Below the pieces are notes generated by a model. That model was not told the DNA's origin and ran no database searches. It saw only the letters and a program-made list of their open reading frames with translations. Shown one piece after another: positions 41,244 to 49,937 of a DNA stretch of 64,000 bases. The stretch is from Acidovorax sp. FHTAMBA. GTDB lineage: Bacteria > Pseudomonadota > Gammaproteobacteria > Burkholderiales > Burkholderiaceae_C. The stretch's first letter is position 1. Each line of letters starts with the position of its first letter. Where the stretch lies: the NCBI RefSeq assembly GCF_038958875.1, contig NZ_CP152407.1, forward strand, positions 875,501-939,500, written 5' to 3'. The translations under genes were made by a program, and so were the position numbers.

Positions 41244-41871
41244 ATTGATCCACCTGCTGGTCGCCGATGACCGGCCAGTGCAGCGCAACGCGATAGAGCA
41301 GCGGTTTTTGGTGGCCACGCTGGCGGGCATGGCCGGTGCCGGGGTGTTGATGCTGGCCCTGTTCGGCCTGCGCCCCGGTTTGCTGGCGACCATGGCGCTG
41401 CCCATGTTCTGGGGCAAGCTGGTGTTTGCGGCTGCGCTGGCTGCTGCCGGGCTGGCGCTGCTGCGCCGCATGGCCCGCCCGGGCATGGCGGTGGGGCACG
41501 CGGCGCTGTGGCTGGCCATGCCGCCGCTGGTGCTGTGGGGCATGGCCTTGTGGGCGTTGTCGCAGGTGTCGGCTGCAGAGCGCATGCCGCTCATCCTGGG
41601 AAGCACCTGGCGCACCTGTCCGTTCAGCATCGCGGCGCTGTCGGTGCCAGCGTTTGTGGCGAGCTTCTGGGCTCTCCGGGGCGCCGCGCCCACGCGCCTG
41701 GCGTGGGCGGGCGCCGGCGCCGGCTTGCTGGCAGGTGCGCTGGGTGCGCTGGTGTACGCCCTGCATTGCCCCGAGATGGCCGCCCCGTTCCTGGCGGTGT
41801 GGTACCTGGCGGGCATGGCGATTCCGACGGCGCTGGGGGCATTGCTGGCGCCGCACCTGCTGCGCTGGTAG
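41230..41871 (+). CDS. nrsF: NrsF-type membrane anti-sigma factor (DUF1109)
   Basis: The protein has 213 residues from the ATG at 41230 (MKTDELIHLLVADD), preceded by a strong AGGAGG at 41218-41223. Six membrane helices follow a short cytoplasmic N-terminus. Two periplasm-facing Cys-Pro motifs occur, C130 in WRTCPFS and C180 in LHCPEM. The Caulobacter homologue NrsF has two conserved cysteines at nearly the same positions that are needed for metal sensing. It should hold SigF at the membrane until metal or thiol stress releases it. It overlaps sigF by 14 bases. Confidence 0.9.
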   Translation: MKTDELIHLLVADDRPVQRNAIEQRFLVATLAGMAGAGVLMLALFGLRPGLLATMALPMFWGKLVFAAALAAAGLALLRRMARPGMAVGHAALWLAMPPLVLWGMALWALSQVSAAERMPLILGSTWRTCPFSIAALSVPAFVASFWALRGAAPTRLAWAGAGAGLLAGALGALVYALHCPEMAAPFLAVWYLAGMAIPTALGALLAPHLLRW

Positions 41872-41924
41872 CTGCGCCCTTCGCCGCTGTGCAGAGGTAT
41901 CGCGCAGGACCAAGTGCTCTTGCG

Positions 41925-42776
41925 GTGTTTTCCCTGTACTTCTTCAGGCGCCCTGCCGTCCTTGCCATTTACCCTTCTGCAGTTCGTATTGCAGCCCTGC
42001 TGACCGTCACCGCACTGGGGGCGGTGATGGCGTCTGGCGCCCATGCCCAGGCCTTTGACGCGGTGCGCCTGTACGGCGCAGCGGCCGACCGCGATGGTGG
42101 AACCTTGGGGCTGGCTGTGGTAGCCGGGCATCAGTACATGGGCTCGGACGAGCGCCGCACGCGCGCCTACCCTGCCATTGACTACCGCTGGGCCAGCGGC
42201 TGGTTTGCGGGTACCACCAACGGCGTGGGCTACAACTTTTCGCGGCAGGCCGGTGTGCAATATGGTGTGCGCCTGACGGCAGACTTCGGCCGCGACGAGA
42301 GCCGCTCGGCGGTGTTGCGGGGCCTGGGGGACGTGGATGCCCGCCCGGAAATCGGTGCGTTTTACAACCTGCAACCCACGGCCCACACCTTTCTGACCTC
42401 ATCGCTGCGCTACGGCGCGGGGCAGGGGCGCGATGGCCTGCTGCTGGACCTTGGGGCGGGCCTCACCGCGCAGGTAGCACCCGCATGGCGCGTGGGCGCG
42501 GGCGTAGCCACTACCTGGGCCAACGCGGCCTACACGCAGTCCTACTTTGGCGTCGATGCCGTCCAGGCTACCCGCAGCGGCCGAGGCGTTTACACAGCCG
42601 GTGCCGGTGTGCGGGATGTGCGGGTGTCCGTATCTGCCACCTACGCCATCACGCCGCGCGCATCGGCCACGGCCGCGCTGTCGTACAGCCGGCTGCAGGG
42701 CGATGCCGCCCGCAGCCCCATCGTGCGCGACCGCGCCGGGGTCAACGGCGTTTTGGCGGTGGCATACGCATTCTGA
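41925..42776 (+). CDS. MipA/OmpV-family outer membrane protein
   Basis: The protein has 283 residues from a GTG at 41925; no in-frame ATG lies before the signal peptide. The signal segment ends near residue 41 (TALGAVMASGAHAQ). The mature part is a beta-barrel with GLAVVAGHQYMGSDERRTRA, a motif close to the MipA/OmpV start, alternating aromatic strands and a terminal phenylalanine (VAYAF). It should sit in the outer membrane. It begins 53 bases after nrsF and may be read from the same SigF promoter, which would link it to the metal response; this is inference. Confidence 0.82.
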   Translation: MFSLYFFRRPAVLAIYPSAVRIAALLTVTALGAVMASGAHAQAFDAVRLYGAAADRDGGTLGLAVVAGHQYMGSDERRTRAYPAIDYRWASGWFAGTTNGVGYNFSRQAGVQYGVRLTADFGRDESRSAVLRGLGDVDARPEIGAFYNLQPTAHTFLTSSLRYGAGQGRDGLLLDLGAGLTAQVAPAWRVGAGVATTWANAAYTQSYFGVDAVQATRSGRGVYTAGAGVRDVRVSVSATYAITPRASATAALSYSRLQGDAARSPIVRDRAGVNGVLAVAYAF

Positions 42777-42819
42777 GGGCGTCTGCGGGTAACCGGGGTC
42801 TGCGCGCCCGGAGGGGAGG

Positions 42820-44070
42820 TCACTCGGGCGCCGCTTCACGCAGCCAGTGCGCCACCGCATCCACCCGCGCCTGGTGGATCAGCGCACCCACCTTGGGCCC
42901 GGTGAGGCCCTGGGCTGCCGCCCGCGCAGCAATGTCGCGCGTGACAACCGACTGTGCGGCCTGCAGCACGGCGGCCAGGCGCTGGCGCTGCGGGTAGGCG
43001 GCCTCGTCAAACCCCAGCCGCCCGCGTGCGTCGCACTCGCACGCCAGCAGAATCTCGGCAAACCGCTCTGGCTTGCGTATGGCGTCGCAGCGCTCCAGCA
43101 GGCGCACCAGCGCAGCGGCCGAAAGCTCGCCGCTGCGGTGGATGTTGCCGTGCTCGCGCGCCACCACATCGGCCGTCTCGCGGCAGTCCACGGGTACACG
43201 CAGCCGTTCGGCAAGTGTCCTGAGCAGCCTGGCGCTGCGCTCTTCGTGGCCGATGTGGCGCGGCAACACGTGCGCGGGCGTGGTGCCCTTGCCCAGATCG
43301 TGCACCAGGCATGCGAAGCGCACCGTGAGCGGCGCCTGCAGCCGGGCGGACATGTCCAGCACCATCATCAGGTGCACGCCGGTGTCCACCTCGGGGTGGT
43401 ATTCGGCCCGCTGGGGCACGCCCCACAGGCGCGCCACTTCGGGCAACAGCACCTGCAGCGCGCCGCACGCGCGCAGCACCTCGAACATGCGCGACGGTTT
43501 TTCTTCCATCAGCCCGCGCGCCAGCTCCTGCCACACGCGCTCGGGCACCAGGTGGTCCACCTCGCCATGCGCCACCATCTCGCGCATCAGCTGCATCGTT
43601 TCTGGCGCCACGGTGAAATCAGTGAACCGCGCCGCAAACCGCGCCACGCGCAGGATGCGCACCGGGTCTTCGCGGAACGAGTCGGTCACATGGCGCAGCA
43701 CCCGCGCCTCGATGTCTTTGGCGCCAGAATATGGGTCAAAAATGCCTCCAGCGCTTGTCCCATAAGCGCTAGTAGCTATTGCATTGATAGTGAGGTCGCG
43801 GCGGGAAAGGTCTTCTTCCAGCGTCACGTCGGGCGAGCTTTCCACCACAAAGCCCCGGTAGCCCCGCCCGCTCTTGCGCTCGGTGCGTGCCAGCGCGTAT
43901 TCCTCGCGCGTTTCGGGGTGCAGAAACACCGGGAAGTCTCGGCCCACGGGCAGGTAGCCCAGCTCCAGCATCTGCTCGGGCGTGGCACCCACCACCACCC
44001 AGTCGTGGTCATTCACCGGCCGGCCCAGCAGCTTGTCGCGGACGGCGCCGCCCACCATGTAGATTTGCAT
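42820..44070 (-). CDS. cca: CCA tRNA nucleotidyltransferase
   Basis: The protein has 416 residues. The class II nucleotidyltransferase domain has MVGGAVRDKLLGRPVNDHDW, with the catalytic DxD in DHDW, and RRDLTINA. An ERxxxE-type region (VPERVWQELARGLMEEKPSR) and an HD domain (CLVHDLGKGTTP) follow. It adds or repairs the 3' CCA of tRNAs. At residues about 96-111, directly after DLTINA, the sequence AIATSAYGTSAGGIF is encoded by a dispersed repeat; E. coli has a shorter loop there. The stop lies 43 bases from the convergent outer membrane protein gene. Confidence 0.95.
   Translation of the reverse strand: MQIYMVGGAVRDKLLGRPVNDHDWVVVGATPEQMLELGYLPVGRDFPVFLHPETREEYALARTERKSGRGYRGFVVESSPDVTLEEDLSRRDLTINAIATSAYGTSAGGIFDPYSGAKDIEARVLRHVTDSFREDPVRILRVARFAARFTDFTVAPETMQLMREMVAHGEVDHLVPERVWQELARGLMEEKPSRMFEVLRACGALQVLLPEVARLWGVPQRAEYHPEVDTGVHLMMVLDMSARLQAPLTVRFACLVHDLGKGTTPAHVLPRHIGHEERSARLLRTLAERLRVPVDCRETADVVAREHGNIHRSGELSAAALVRLLERCDAIRKPERFAEILLACECDARGRLGFDEAAYPQRQRLAAVLQAAQSVVTRDIAARAAAQGLTGPKVGALIHQARVDAVAHWLREAAPE
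43736..43790 (-). repeat. Dispersed palindromic element, copy F (in frame inside cca)
   Basis: On the minus strand it reads CTATCAATGCAATAGCTACT, AGCGCTTATGGGAC and AAGCGCTGGAGGCATTTTTG. It encodes AIATSAYGTSAGGIF just after the DLTINA motif of the nucleotidyltransferase domain. The frame is the same as in copies D and E. Confidence 0.85.
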
Positions 44071-44114
44071 GGAGCGAGTTTAGAACCTGCGCCGCGCCGT
44101 ATATTCAACCCACC

Positions 44115-44579
44115 ATGCCTCCATCGTCTGAACTTTCCGACCTCACCATCACCCAGCTCAACCCCGACGGCAGCATGCCCGTGCCCACGCCGCCCGACGC
44201 GGCCGCCAACGCCGCCGCCGAGGCCCTGCAGCGCGAGGCGCAGCTCGAAGCCTTGAAAGCCAAGGTGGATGACCTGCAGGAGATCCTGGCCAAGCCGCTC
44301 AACGACATCCTGGCCGAGCACGACAAGTTCAAGGAGATGGCGGCCGCATGGGATTCGTTCGGCGCCATGTGGATGCTGTCGCAGCGCGCCATGCGCCGCG
44401 TGGCGCTGGACCTGGCCGCCACGCAGGGCGTGAGCGAAGAAGAGGTGGTGGCCCGTGCGCTGGCCTATGCCAACCAGGTGCTCAACACCGAGGACGAAGA
44501 CCTGGGCGGCACCATCGCCCCCGCCCAGCTGGCGCACATCGCACGGCACAAGCCGTTTTTGCGCAAGCAGTTCCGCTAG
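44115..44579 (+). CDS. Conserved hypothetical protein with coiled coil
   Basis: The protein has 154 residues from the ATG at 44115 (MPPSSELSDL). The first 45 residues are low-complexity (proline, alanine, aspartate). Residues about 50-80 form a probable coiled coil (EALQREAQLEALKAKVDDLQ), and the rest is helical with WDSFGAMWMLSQRAMRRVAL and EDLGGTIAPAQLAHIARHKP. No known domain is recognised and no signal peptide is present. It is divergent from cca across 44 bases and ends eight bases from the convergent GST gene. Confidence 0.75.
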   Translation: MPPSSELSDLTITQLNPDGSMPVPTPPDAAANAAAEALQREAQLEALKAKVDDLQEILAKPLNDILAEHDKFKEMAAAWDSFGAMWMLSQRAMRRVALDLAATQGVSEEEVVARALAYANQVLNTEDEDLGGTIAPAQLAHIARHKPFLRKQFR

Positions 44580-44587
44580 CGGGCCCT

Positions 44588-45271
44588 TCAGCGCCGCAGG
44601 CGGTAGGGCTCTTCAAAGGCCAGAAAGTCCTTCTCGGCCAGGGCCTCGTCGACCCAGGCCTGCACGCCCGGCAGGGCGCGCACGCGGTCCACATAGTCTT
44701 TGATAGCGGCGGGCACAGGCAGTGCGTAGGTGTGCAGGCGCATGCACACGGGGGCAAAGTAGGCGTCGGCCACGGTGAATTCGCCAAACAGCAGGGGGCC
44801 GCCGTGCTCTTGCAGCAGCGCGCTCCACATGTCCACCAGGCGCTGCACGTCGGCGCGCACGCCGGCCTGGTCGCGCCAGATCAGCGCGCCCGTGTCGGGC
44901 AGGTGGGCCTCGATGTTCATGGGGCAGTGGCTGCGCAGGGCGGTGAAGCCGCTGTGCATCTCGGCGCAGACGCTGCGTGCGCGCGCGCGTGCCTTGGCGT
45001 CTGCAGGCCAGAGCTTCTTGTCGGGGTGGGTTTCGGCCACGTATTCGGCAATCGCCAGCGTGTCCCACACCACCAGGTCACCATCCACCAGCACCGGCAC
45101 CTTGCCCGTGGGGCTCACGGGTCCCATCGTGCGCTTGAACTCCGAGTTGGCGTCAAAGCTGTCGAAGCGAACGCGCACTTCCTCAAACACGATGCCGGCC
45201 TGCTTGAGCAGCACCCAGGGGCGCATGGACCAGGACGAGTAGTTCTTGTTGCCGATATAAAGCTTGAGCAT
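44588..45271 (-). CDS. Glutathione S-transferase family protein
   Basis: The protein has 227 residues. The N-terminal thioredoxin-like domain has LYIGNKNYSSWSMRPWVLLK, with the serine cluster that activates glutathione, the cis-proline region TGKVPVLVDGD, and DTLAIAEYVAE. The C-terminal all-helical domain runs from about 90 to 227, with FTVADAYFAPVCMRLHTY. It resembles the YfcF-like group. The role could be detoxification or peroxide reduction; the natural substrate is not known. The start is the ATG at 45271. Confidence 0.9.
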   Translation of the reverse strand: MLKLYIGNKNYSSWSMRPWVLLKQAGIVFEEVRVRFDSFDANSEFKRTMGPVSPTGKVPVLVDGDLVVWDTLAIAEYVAETHPDKKLWPADAKARARARSVCAEMHSGFTALRSHCPMNIEAHLPDTGALIWRDQAGVRADVQRLVDMWSALLQEHGGPLLFGEFTVADAYFAPVCMRLHTYALPVPAAIKDYVDRVRALPGVQAWVDEALAEKDFLAFEEPYRLRR

Positions 45272-45390
45272 GGTGGGCCTCTGAAGTGAAGAGATCAGCC
45301 CGCCATGCTAGCGGCTACCGGGCGCAGCCGCGATGCCAAAAATCGGCCTGAATGATGCGCAGCAGGCATCACCGGCCACCGGGCCGGTGG

Positions 45391-45963
45391 TCAGACCGGC
45401 CAGACCACGCCGTTGTCGTTCAGGATGGCATCGAGCGGAAGATCGAACTCTTCGGGCTCAAAGTCGTCCAGATAGCCATGCGTGAAACCAAGACCCACGG
45501 TAAAAGGCTGCGGCTGCAGCGTGGCCAGGGTGCGGTCGTAAAAGCCACCACCGTAGCCCAGCCGGTAGCCGCCCGGCGCGTAGCCCACGCAGGGCACAAA
45601 CAGCAGCGTGGGCACGATGACCTCGGTGTCCTTGGGCTTGGGGATGCCGTAGGCGTCTTCTTCCATGGGGCAGCCGGGGTACCAGGCGTGGAAGGTGAGC
45701 GTCTTGTGCTGCTTGTTGACCACGGGCAGGCCGATGCGGCGCAGCTGGGGTTCGTCCAGCAGCTCGCCGTCTTCCTTCCAGCGGTGCAGGGCGGGCAGGG
45801 GGTCGAACTCGCCCTTGATGGGCCAGTAGGCGCCGATCACCGTATCCGGCCGGTTCACCAGCCAGATGCGCATCACCTGCTGCAACAGGTCGGATCGCTG
45901 CAGGCGGTCGGGCAGGTTGAGGCGTTCTTCAATCAATGCGCGCCGAAGGGCTGCTTTGTCCAT
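45391..45963 (-). CDS. ygfA: 5-formyltetrahydrofolate cyclo-ligase
   Basis: The protein has 190 residues. The ATP-binding and substrate signatures are MDKAALRRALIEERLNLPD at the start, IGAYWPIKGEFDPLPAL, and the C-terminal GYRLGYGGGFYDRTLATL, which is the family motif. It converts 5-formyl-THF to 5,10-methenyl-THF with ATP in folate metabolism. The start ATG at 45963 is only 14 bases from that of the divergent slt gene. In many proteobacteria ygfA follows 6S RNA, but no such RNA was recognised here. Confidence 0.93.
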   Translation of the reverse strand: MDKAALRRALIEERLNLPDRLQRSDLLQQVMRIWLVNRPDTVIGAYWPIKGEFDPLPALHRWKEDGELLDEPQLRRIGLPVVNKQHKTLTFHAWYPGCPMEEDAYGIPKPKDTEVIVPTLLFVPCVGYAPGGYRLGYGGGFYDRTLATLQPQPFTVGLGFTHGYLDDFEPEEFDLPLDAILNDNGVVWPV

Positions 45964-45977
45964 CAGATAATTCCCCC

Positions 45978-47963
45978 ATGCAATTTCTCAGAGCGATTCT
46001 GACACCCCTTGTGGCCGCTACCGTGCTGGCCGCCACCGCGCCCTTTGTCATGGCGCAAAACCGTGGTGACGAGACCCTGCTGGAGATGCACCAGGCGTTC
46101 CGCAAGGGCGACCGCAGCAAGCTGGCGCAGCTGCTGCCCGCCGCACGCGGGCATGCGCTGGAGCCCTGGGCGGCTTACTGGGAGCTCAAGGCGCGCCTGG
46201 GCGAGGCACAGCCGGCCGAAATCCAGTCGTTTTTGCAGCGCTACGCAGGCAGCTACCAGGAAGACCGCCTGCGCAACGACTGGCTGCTGCTGCTGGGCCA
46301 GCGGCGCGACTGGTCGCAGTTTGCCGAACAGCACCCCCACTTTCGCATGTCGGACGACCGCGAGGTGCGCTGTTACGCCCTGCTGATCGACCAGATCAAG
46401 GGCACGGCGCCTGCCACGGCAGCCGACGAAGTGCGCCGCAACTGGTACGCGCAGCGCGATGCCGACGACGGCTGCACGCACGCGGCCAGCGAGTTCTACA
46501 GCTACAAGAAGCTCTCGGCGCTGGATGTCTGGCGCAAGGCCCGGCTGGGCGCCGAAGCCAACCGCCCGCGCGCGGTGCGGGCGGCGGTGGAGATCGTGGC
46601 GCCCGAGGCGCTGGGGCAGCTCAAGGAGGCGCTGGACGCGCCCAGCAAATACCTGTCTTCGCGCTCCACAGCCGGTGGCCGGGTGCGCCAGGAGCTGGTG
46701 TTGCTAGCCCTCATCCGGCTGGCTGGGGGCGACCCCGATGGCGCCGCCCACCAGCTCGACAGCAAGTGGAGCGAATACCTCTCTGCCGAAGAGCGCAACT
46801 GGGCCTGGGGCGTGATTGGCAAATCTGCCGCGCAGAAGCTGGCGGGCAGCGCGCACGGCTATTTCTCCAACGTGACGCGCAGCAGCCACCTCAACGACGA
46901 CTTGCTGGGCTGGAAGGTGCGCGCCGCCTTGCGCGCCGGCCAATGGAAAACGGTGAGCAATGCCGTGGACGCCATGAGCGACGAGGCCCGCCAGGACAGC
47001 ACCTGGGTGTACTGGAAGGCGCGCGCGCTGCTAGCGGGCAAGCCCAGCGAGGCGGACCGCACCGAGGCGCGCCAGCTGCTGGAAGGCATTGCCAGCACCC
47101 GCGGTTTTTACGAACAGCTGGCGCTGGAGGAACTGGGCCAGCGCATCACCACACCGCCCGCACCCGCGCCGCTGACGGCCGAGGAAAAGGCCGCAGCCCG
47201 CGCCAACCCGGGCCTCAACCGTGGCCTGTACGCCATCCTGCTCGGGCTGCGTGGCGAAGGTGTGCGCGAATGGAACTACACCACCAACCTGCACCAAAGC
47301 GGCGGCATGGGCGACCGCGAGCTGCTGGCCGCCGCCGACTTCGCCTGCCAGCGCGAGGTGTGGGACCGCTGCATCAACACCAGCGAACGCACCAAGAGCG
47401 TCGTCGATGTCGCGCAGCGCTTTCCCACGCCGTTTCGCAGCGCGGTGGTGGAGCGTGCCAACGCCATCGGCCTGGACCCGGCCTACGTGTACGGCCTGAT
47501 CCGCCAGGAAAGCCGCTTCATCATGGATGCGCGCTCGCACGTCGGCGCATCGGGCCTCATGCAGGTCATGCCCGCCACGGCGCGCTGGACGGCCCGCAAG
47601 ATCGGCATGACCAACTTCACCGCCGACCAGATCAACGACCGCGACACCAACATCGCCATCGGCACGGCCTACCTCAAGCTGGCGCTGGATGATTTTGCGG
47701 GCTCCATGCCCATGGCCGCCGCGGCCTACAACGCCGGCCCCGGCCGCCCGCGCAGCTGGCGCAACGGCCCCGTGCTGGATGCCGCCATCTGGGCCGAGAA
47801 CGTGCCCTTTGCCGAAACGCGCGACTACGTGAAGAAGGTGCTGTCCAACACCACCAACTACGCGGCCATGCTCACCGGCCAGCCGCAGTCGCTCAAGACA
47901 CGCCTCGGTACCATCGGCCCGCGTGATGCGGCCGCGCCCGAGGTGAACAAGGACCTGCCTTGA
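45978..47963 (+). CDS. slt: Soluble lytic murein transglycosylase
   Basis: The protein has 661 residues from the ATG at 45978 (MQFLRAILTPL). A signal peptide ends near residue 27 (APFVMAQ). A long alpha-superhelical U-domain (about 30-480) is followed by the SLT catalytic domain (about 485-640) with the catalytic glutamate in YGLIRQESRFIMDARS, then VGASGLMQVMPATARW and AAAAYNAGPGRPRSW. It cleaves peptidoglycan glycan strands in the periplasm, giving 1,6-anhydro-muropeptides. The very short gap to the divergent ygfA gene means the promoters must overlap the opposing genes. Confidence 0.94.
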   Translation: MQFLRAILTPLVAATVLAATAPFVMAQNRGDETLLEMHQAFRKGDRSKLAQLLPAARGHALEPWAAYWELKARLGEAQPAEIQSFLQRYAGSYQEDRLRNDWLLLLGQRRDWSQFAEQHPHFRMSDDREVRCYALLIDQIKGTAPATAADEVRRNWYAQRDADDGCTHAASEFYSYKKLSALDVWRKARLGAEANRPRAVRAAVEIVAPEALGQLKEALDAPSKYLSSRSTAGGRVRQELVLLALIRLAGGDPDGAAHQLDSKWSEYLSAEERNWAWGVIGKSAAQKLAGSAHGYFSNVTRSSHLNDDLLGWKVRAALRAGQWKTVSNAVDAMSDEARQDSTWVYWKARALLAGKPSEADRTEARQLLEGIASTRGFYEQLALEELGQRITTPPAPAPLTAEEKAAARANPGLNRGLYAILLGLRGEGVREWNYTTNLHQSGGMGDRELLAAADFACQREVWDRCINTSERTKSVVDVAQRFPTPFRSAVVERANAIGLDPAYVYGLIRQESRFIMDARSHVGASGLMQVMPATARWTARKIGMTNFTADQINDRDTNIAIGTAYLKLALDDFAGSMPMAAAAYNAGPGRPRSWRNGPVLDAAIWAENVPFAETRDYVKKVLSNTTNYAAMLTGQPQSLKTRLGTIGPRDAAAPEVNKDLP

Positions 47964-48012
47964 CGCAGGGGTTGCCGAAGACTGGGGCAGGCGGTGAATG
48001 GAAGAATAACGG

Positions 48013-48084
48013 TTTTGCTATAAATATTAGAGCTGTCAGCGCTTGGTCGATAAGCGCTGAAGCCTGATTTGATTGTGATTTTTT
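48013..48084 (+). repeat. Dispersed palindromic element, copy H (between slt and the DUF4124 gene)
   Basis: The copy contains TTGCTATAAATATTAGAGCT, GTCAGCGCTTGGTCGATAA and GCGCTGAAGCCTGATTTGAT, followed by a T-tract. It fills most of the space after slt and could serve as a terminator on the plus strand. The GGGAGGAGAGGG ribosome-binding region of the next gene follows directly. Confidence 0.85.
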
Positions 48085-48096
48085 GGGAGGAGAGGG

Positions 48097-48696
48097 ATGA
48101 CAAAGCGCAAAGAGATGGTGGCTGCTGCGGCCATCGGACTCATGCTGTGGGCGACCTGCGGGGCTGCCCAGGCGCAGCCGGTCTACAAATGGGTGGACGA
48201 GAACGGCAAGACCCACTACGGATCACAGCCACCGCCCGCCAAGCCGGACGCCGCGCCCCTCAAGCTGCAAGGCAGCAACGGTACCAGCGGCGGCGCGGGT
48301 GCGGCCGGCAAGGGCAGCGCCAGCGCCCGTGCCCAACAGGAATACAACCCCGACGGCACCAAGAAGGTTCCCAAGGACGTGGCGGAGTTCGGCAAGGCCC
48401 TCAAGGATTCTCTGGGCAAGGTGGACAGCAAGCAGGTGCCGCTGAACTGCACCGCGGCTGTGGACAACATCCAATACCAGGCCGACCTGATGCTGGAAGT
48501 GGGCCAGAAGAACGTGCGCGACGGCTACATGGCGCAGGCCGACTTCGACAAGGCGGCCCCCAAGATCCGCGAGGCCAAGGGCAAGTACAGCGTTTCGGAC
48601 TGCCAGGGGGCGGCGGGGAACAAGAAGTCGTTTTACCAGTGCATGTCCAGCAGCAACAACCACGTCACGGGTTGCGACAAGCAGTTCAAGCATTGA
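48097..48696 (+). CDS. DUF4124-domain exported protein
   Basis: The protein has 199 residues with a signal peptide of about 26 residues (ending AAQAQ). The DUF4124 motif follows at once: VYKWVDENGKTHYGSQPP, a short beta unit common at the N-terminus of exported betaproteobacterial proteins. The middle is glycine/alanine/serine rich (about 60-85). The last 70 residues hold four cysteines (in LNCTAAVDN, VSDCQGAAG, YQCMSSSNN and TGCDKQFKH), which probably form two disulfides. The function is unknown. Translation should be good given the purine-rich leader. Confidence 0.82.
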   Translation: MTKRKEMVAAAAIGLMLWATCGAAQAQPVYKWVDENGKTHYGSQPPPAKPDAAPLKLQGSNGTSGGAGAAGKGSASARAQQEYNPDGTKKVPKDVAEFGKALKDSLGKVDSKQVPLNCTAAVDNIQYQADLMLEVGQKNVRDGYMAQADFDKAAPKIREAKGKYSVSDCQGAAGNKKSFYQCMSSSNNHVTGCDKQFKH

Positions 48697-48751
48697 TCGG
48701 GGTTTGGGGTCGCTGTGTGGCCAAAGCCGCCCCACACCCCGCACAGCCCCA

Positions 48752-49696
48752 TCACACGTTGTGCAGCATCTCCCCCTGCCGCACCGCCGCCCCAGCGCGC
48801 ACCAGTTCATCGGCCAGATGGGCGAGCCATTCGCCTTCGGCCTGACCGCCGAAATGGGTTTCGCGCAGCATGCCGAAGTAGGGCGTGGCCTGCGCCCAGG
48901 CTGTGAGGTCTTCCATGCGGATCTGCTGCCATTCGAGCAGCTTGTACTTGAGCAGCACCTTGGCGGCATACAGTGCGTGTTTGCCGGGGTTGCGCACGAA
49001 ACCGTCCAGGCGCCGTCGCGCCCCGTCAATGGCGCGCGGGGCGTCGGCAAACACGGGGCCGTGGCCGGGGATGACCACCCGGGGCGAGAGCTTTTCGATC
49101 ACGTCCAGCGTGGCGGCGACTTCGGCAAACGCATCGTCACCCTCCAGCTCGGGAAACACCACGCCAAAACCGTTTTCCCACAGTGCGTCGGCCGAGATCA
49201 GGATGCGGTCCCGGGGCTCGAACAACACCACCGAATGGGGGTCGTGGCCGGGCGCAGCATGCACCTGCCACGTGGTATCGCCCAGCAGCACGCTGGAGCC
49301 CGGCTCCAGCACCGCCTCAAACCGGAACTGCGGGCATTCTTGGCCGGTGGGGGTGTAGCTCAGCGCATAGGCGTCCCACTGGCGCACGTGGGTGGCCTGG
49401 CCGGGGGGGATGGCCGTGTGCACGGCAGGCCATGCACGTTGCAGTGCGGCGTTGCCTCCGCAGTGGTCGCTGTGCAGGTGGGTGTTGAGCAACCGGTCCA
49501 GCGCCCGCCCGCCGAGCGCATCCTGCACCAGCGCCACGGTCTGCTCCGCATGGCTGCAGTAGCCGGTGTCCACCAGTGCGGTGTCGTGCTGGCCGATGAA
49601 GAGGATGTTGTTAGCCGACAGCCAGCCGCGTTCCAGGACGGTGATGGCAGGGGGAAGAAGCGCGTGAGGGGCGGGAGTGAGGGGCATGGGCGGCAT
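48752..49696 (-). CDS. Metallo-beta-lactamase-fold hydrolase
   Basis: The protein has 314 residues from the ATG at 49696; an ATG three codons later is equally possible. The metal motif is THLHSDHCGGN, with further ligands in HAAPGHDPHSVVLF, the aspartate in LISADALW and the histidine in VIPGHGPVF. It is a cytoplasmic glyoxalase-II-like hydrolase of unknown substrate. No close functional partner lies beside it: a DUF4124 gene converges on it, and the fadD gene lies upstream in the same direction, separated by a hairpin. Confidence 0.88.
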   Translation of the reverse strand: MPPMPLTPAPHALLPPAITVLERGWLSANNILFIGQHDTALVDTGYCSHAEQTVALVQDALGGRALDRLLNTHLHSDHCGGNAALQRAWPAVHTAIPPGQATHVRQWDAYALSYTPTGQECPQFRFEAVLEPGSSVLLGDTTWQVHAAPGHDPHSVVLFEPRDRILISADALWENGFGVVFPELEGDDAFAEVAATLDVIEKLSPRVVIPGHGPVFADAPRAIDGARRRLDGFVRNPGKHALYAAKVLLKYKLLEWQQIRMEDLTAWAQATPYFGMLRETHFGGQAEGEWLAHLADELVRAGAAVRQGEMLHNV

Positions 49697-49851
49697 GGGG
49701 GCGTGGTCATTGCAGCGGCAGGGCGCCACGGCGTGCGGTAACGCGCCAGCGTACCCCACGCGCCGGGGTGCCCAAGCCCTCCAAAACCCGCAATCAACTG
49801 TACAGGCGCAAGGCCAGGGCGCGGTGACGGCCGGCTTGGTGTGAGCTGCAA

Positions 49852-49873
49852 CAAGGGCGCCGAAGCGCCCTTG
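49852..49873 (-). terminator. UUCG-loop hairpin after fadD
   Basis: On the minus strand CAAGGGCGC, loop TTCG, and GCGCCCTTG form a perfect 9-bp stem with a stable UUCG tetraloop, 65 bases past the fadD stop codon. The tail TTGTTGC is only weakly T-rich. It is the best terminator candidate for fadD in the 241-base space before the MBL gene start at 49696. Confidence 0.6.
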
Positions 49874-49937
49874 AATATGTAGCGGAGAAGCGTTAAAGCG
49901 GTGAAGCGGGTGAGGGAGCTCAGCGCCCCCCGGTGCG

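Noticed and set aside
45272..45390. 6S RNA next to the 5-FTHF cyclo-ligase gene
   Set aside because: The region is only about 119 bases, downstream of the gene rather than upstream, and shows only a small CCACCGG/CCGGTGG palindrome.
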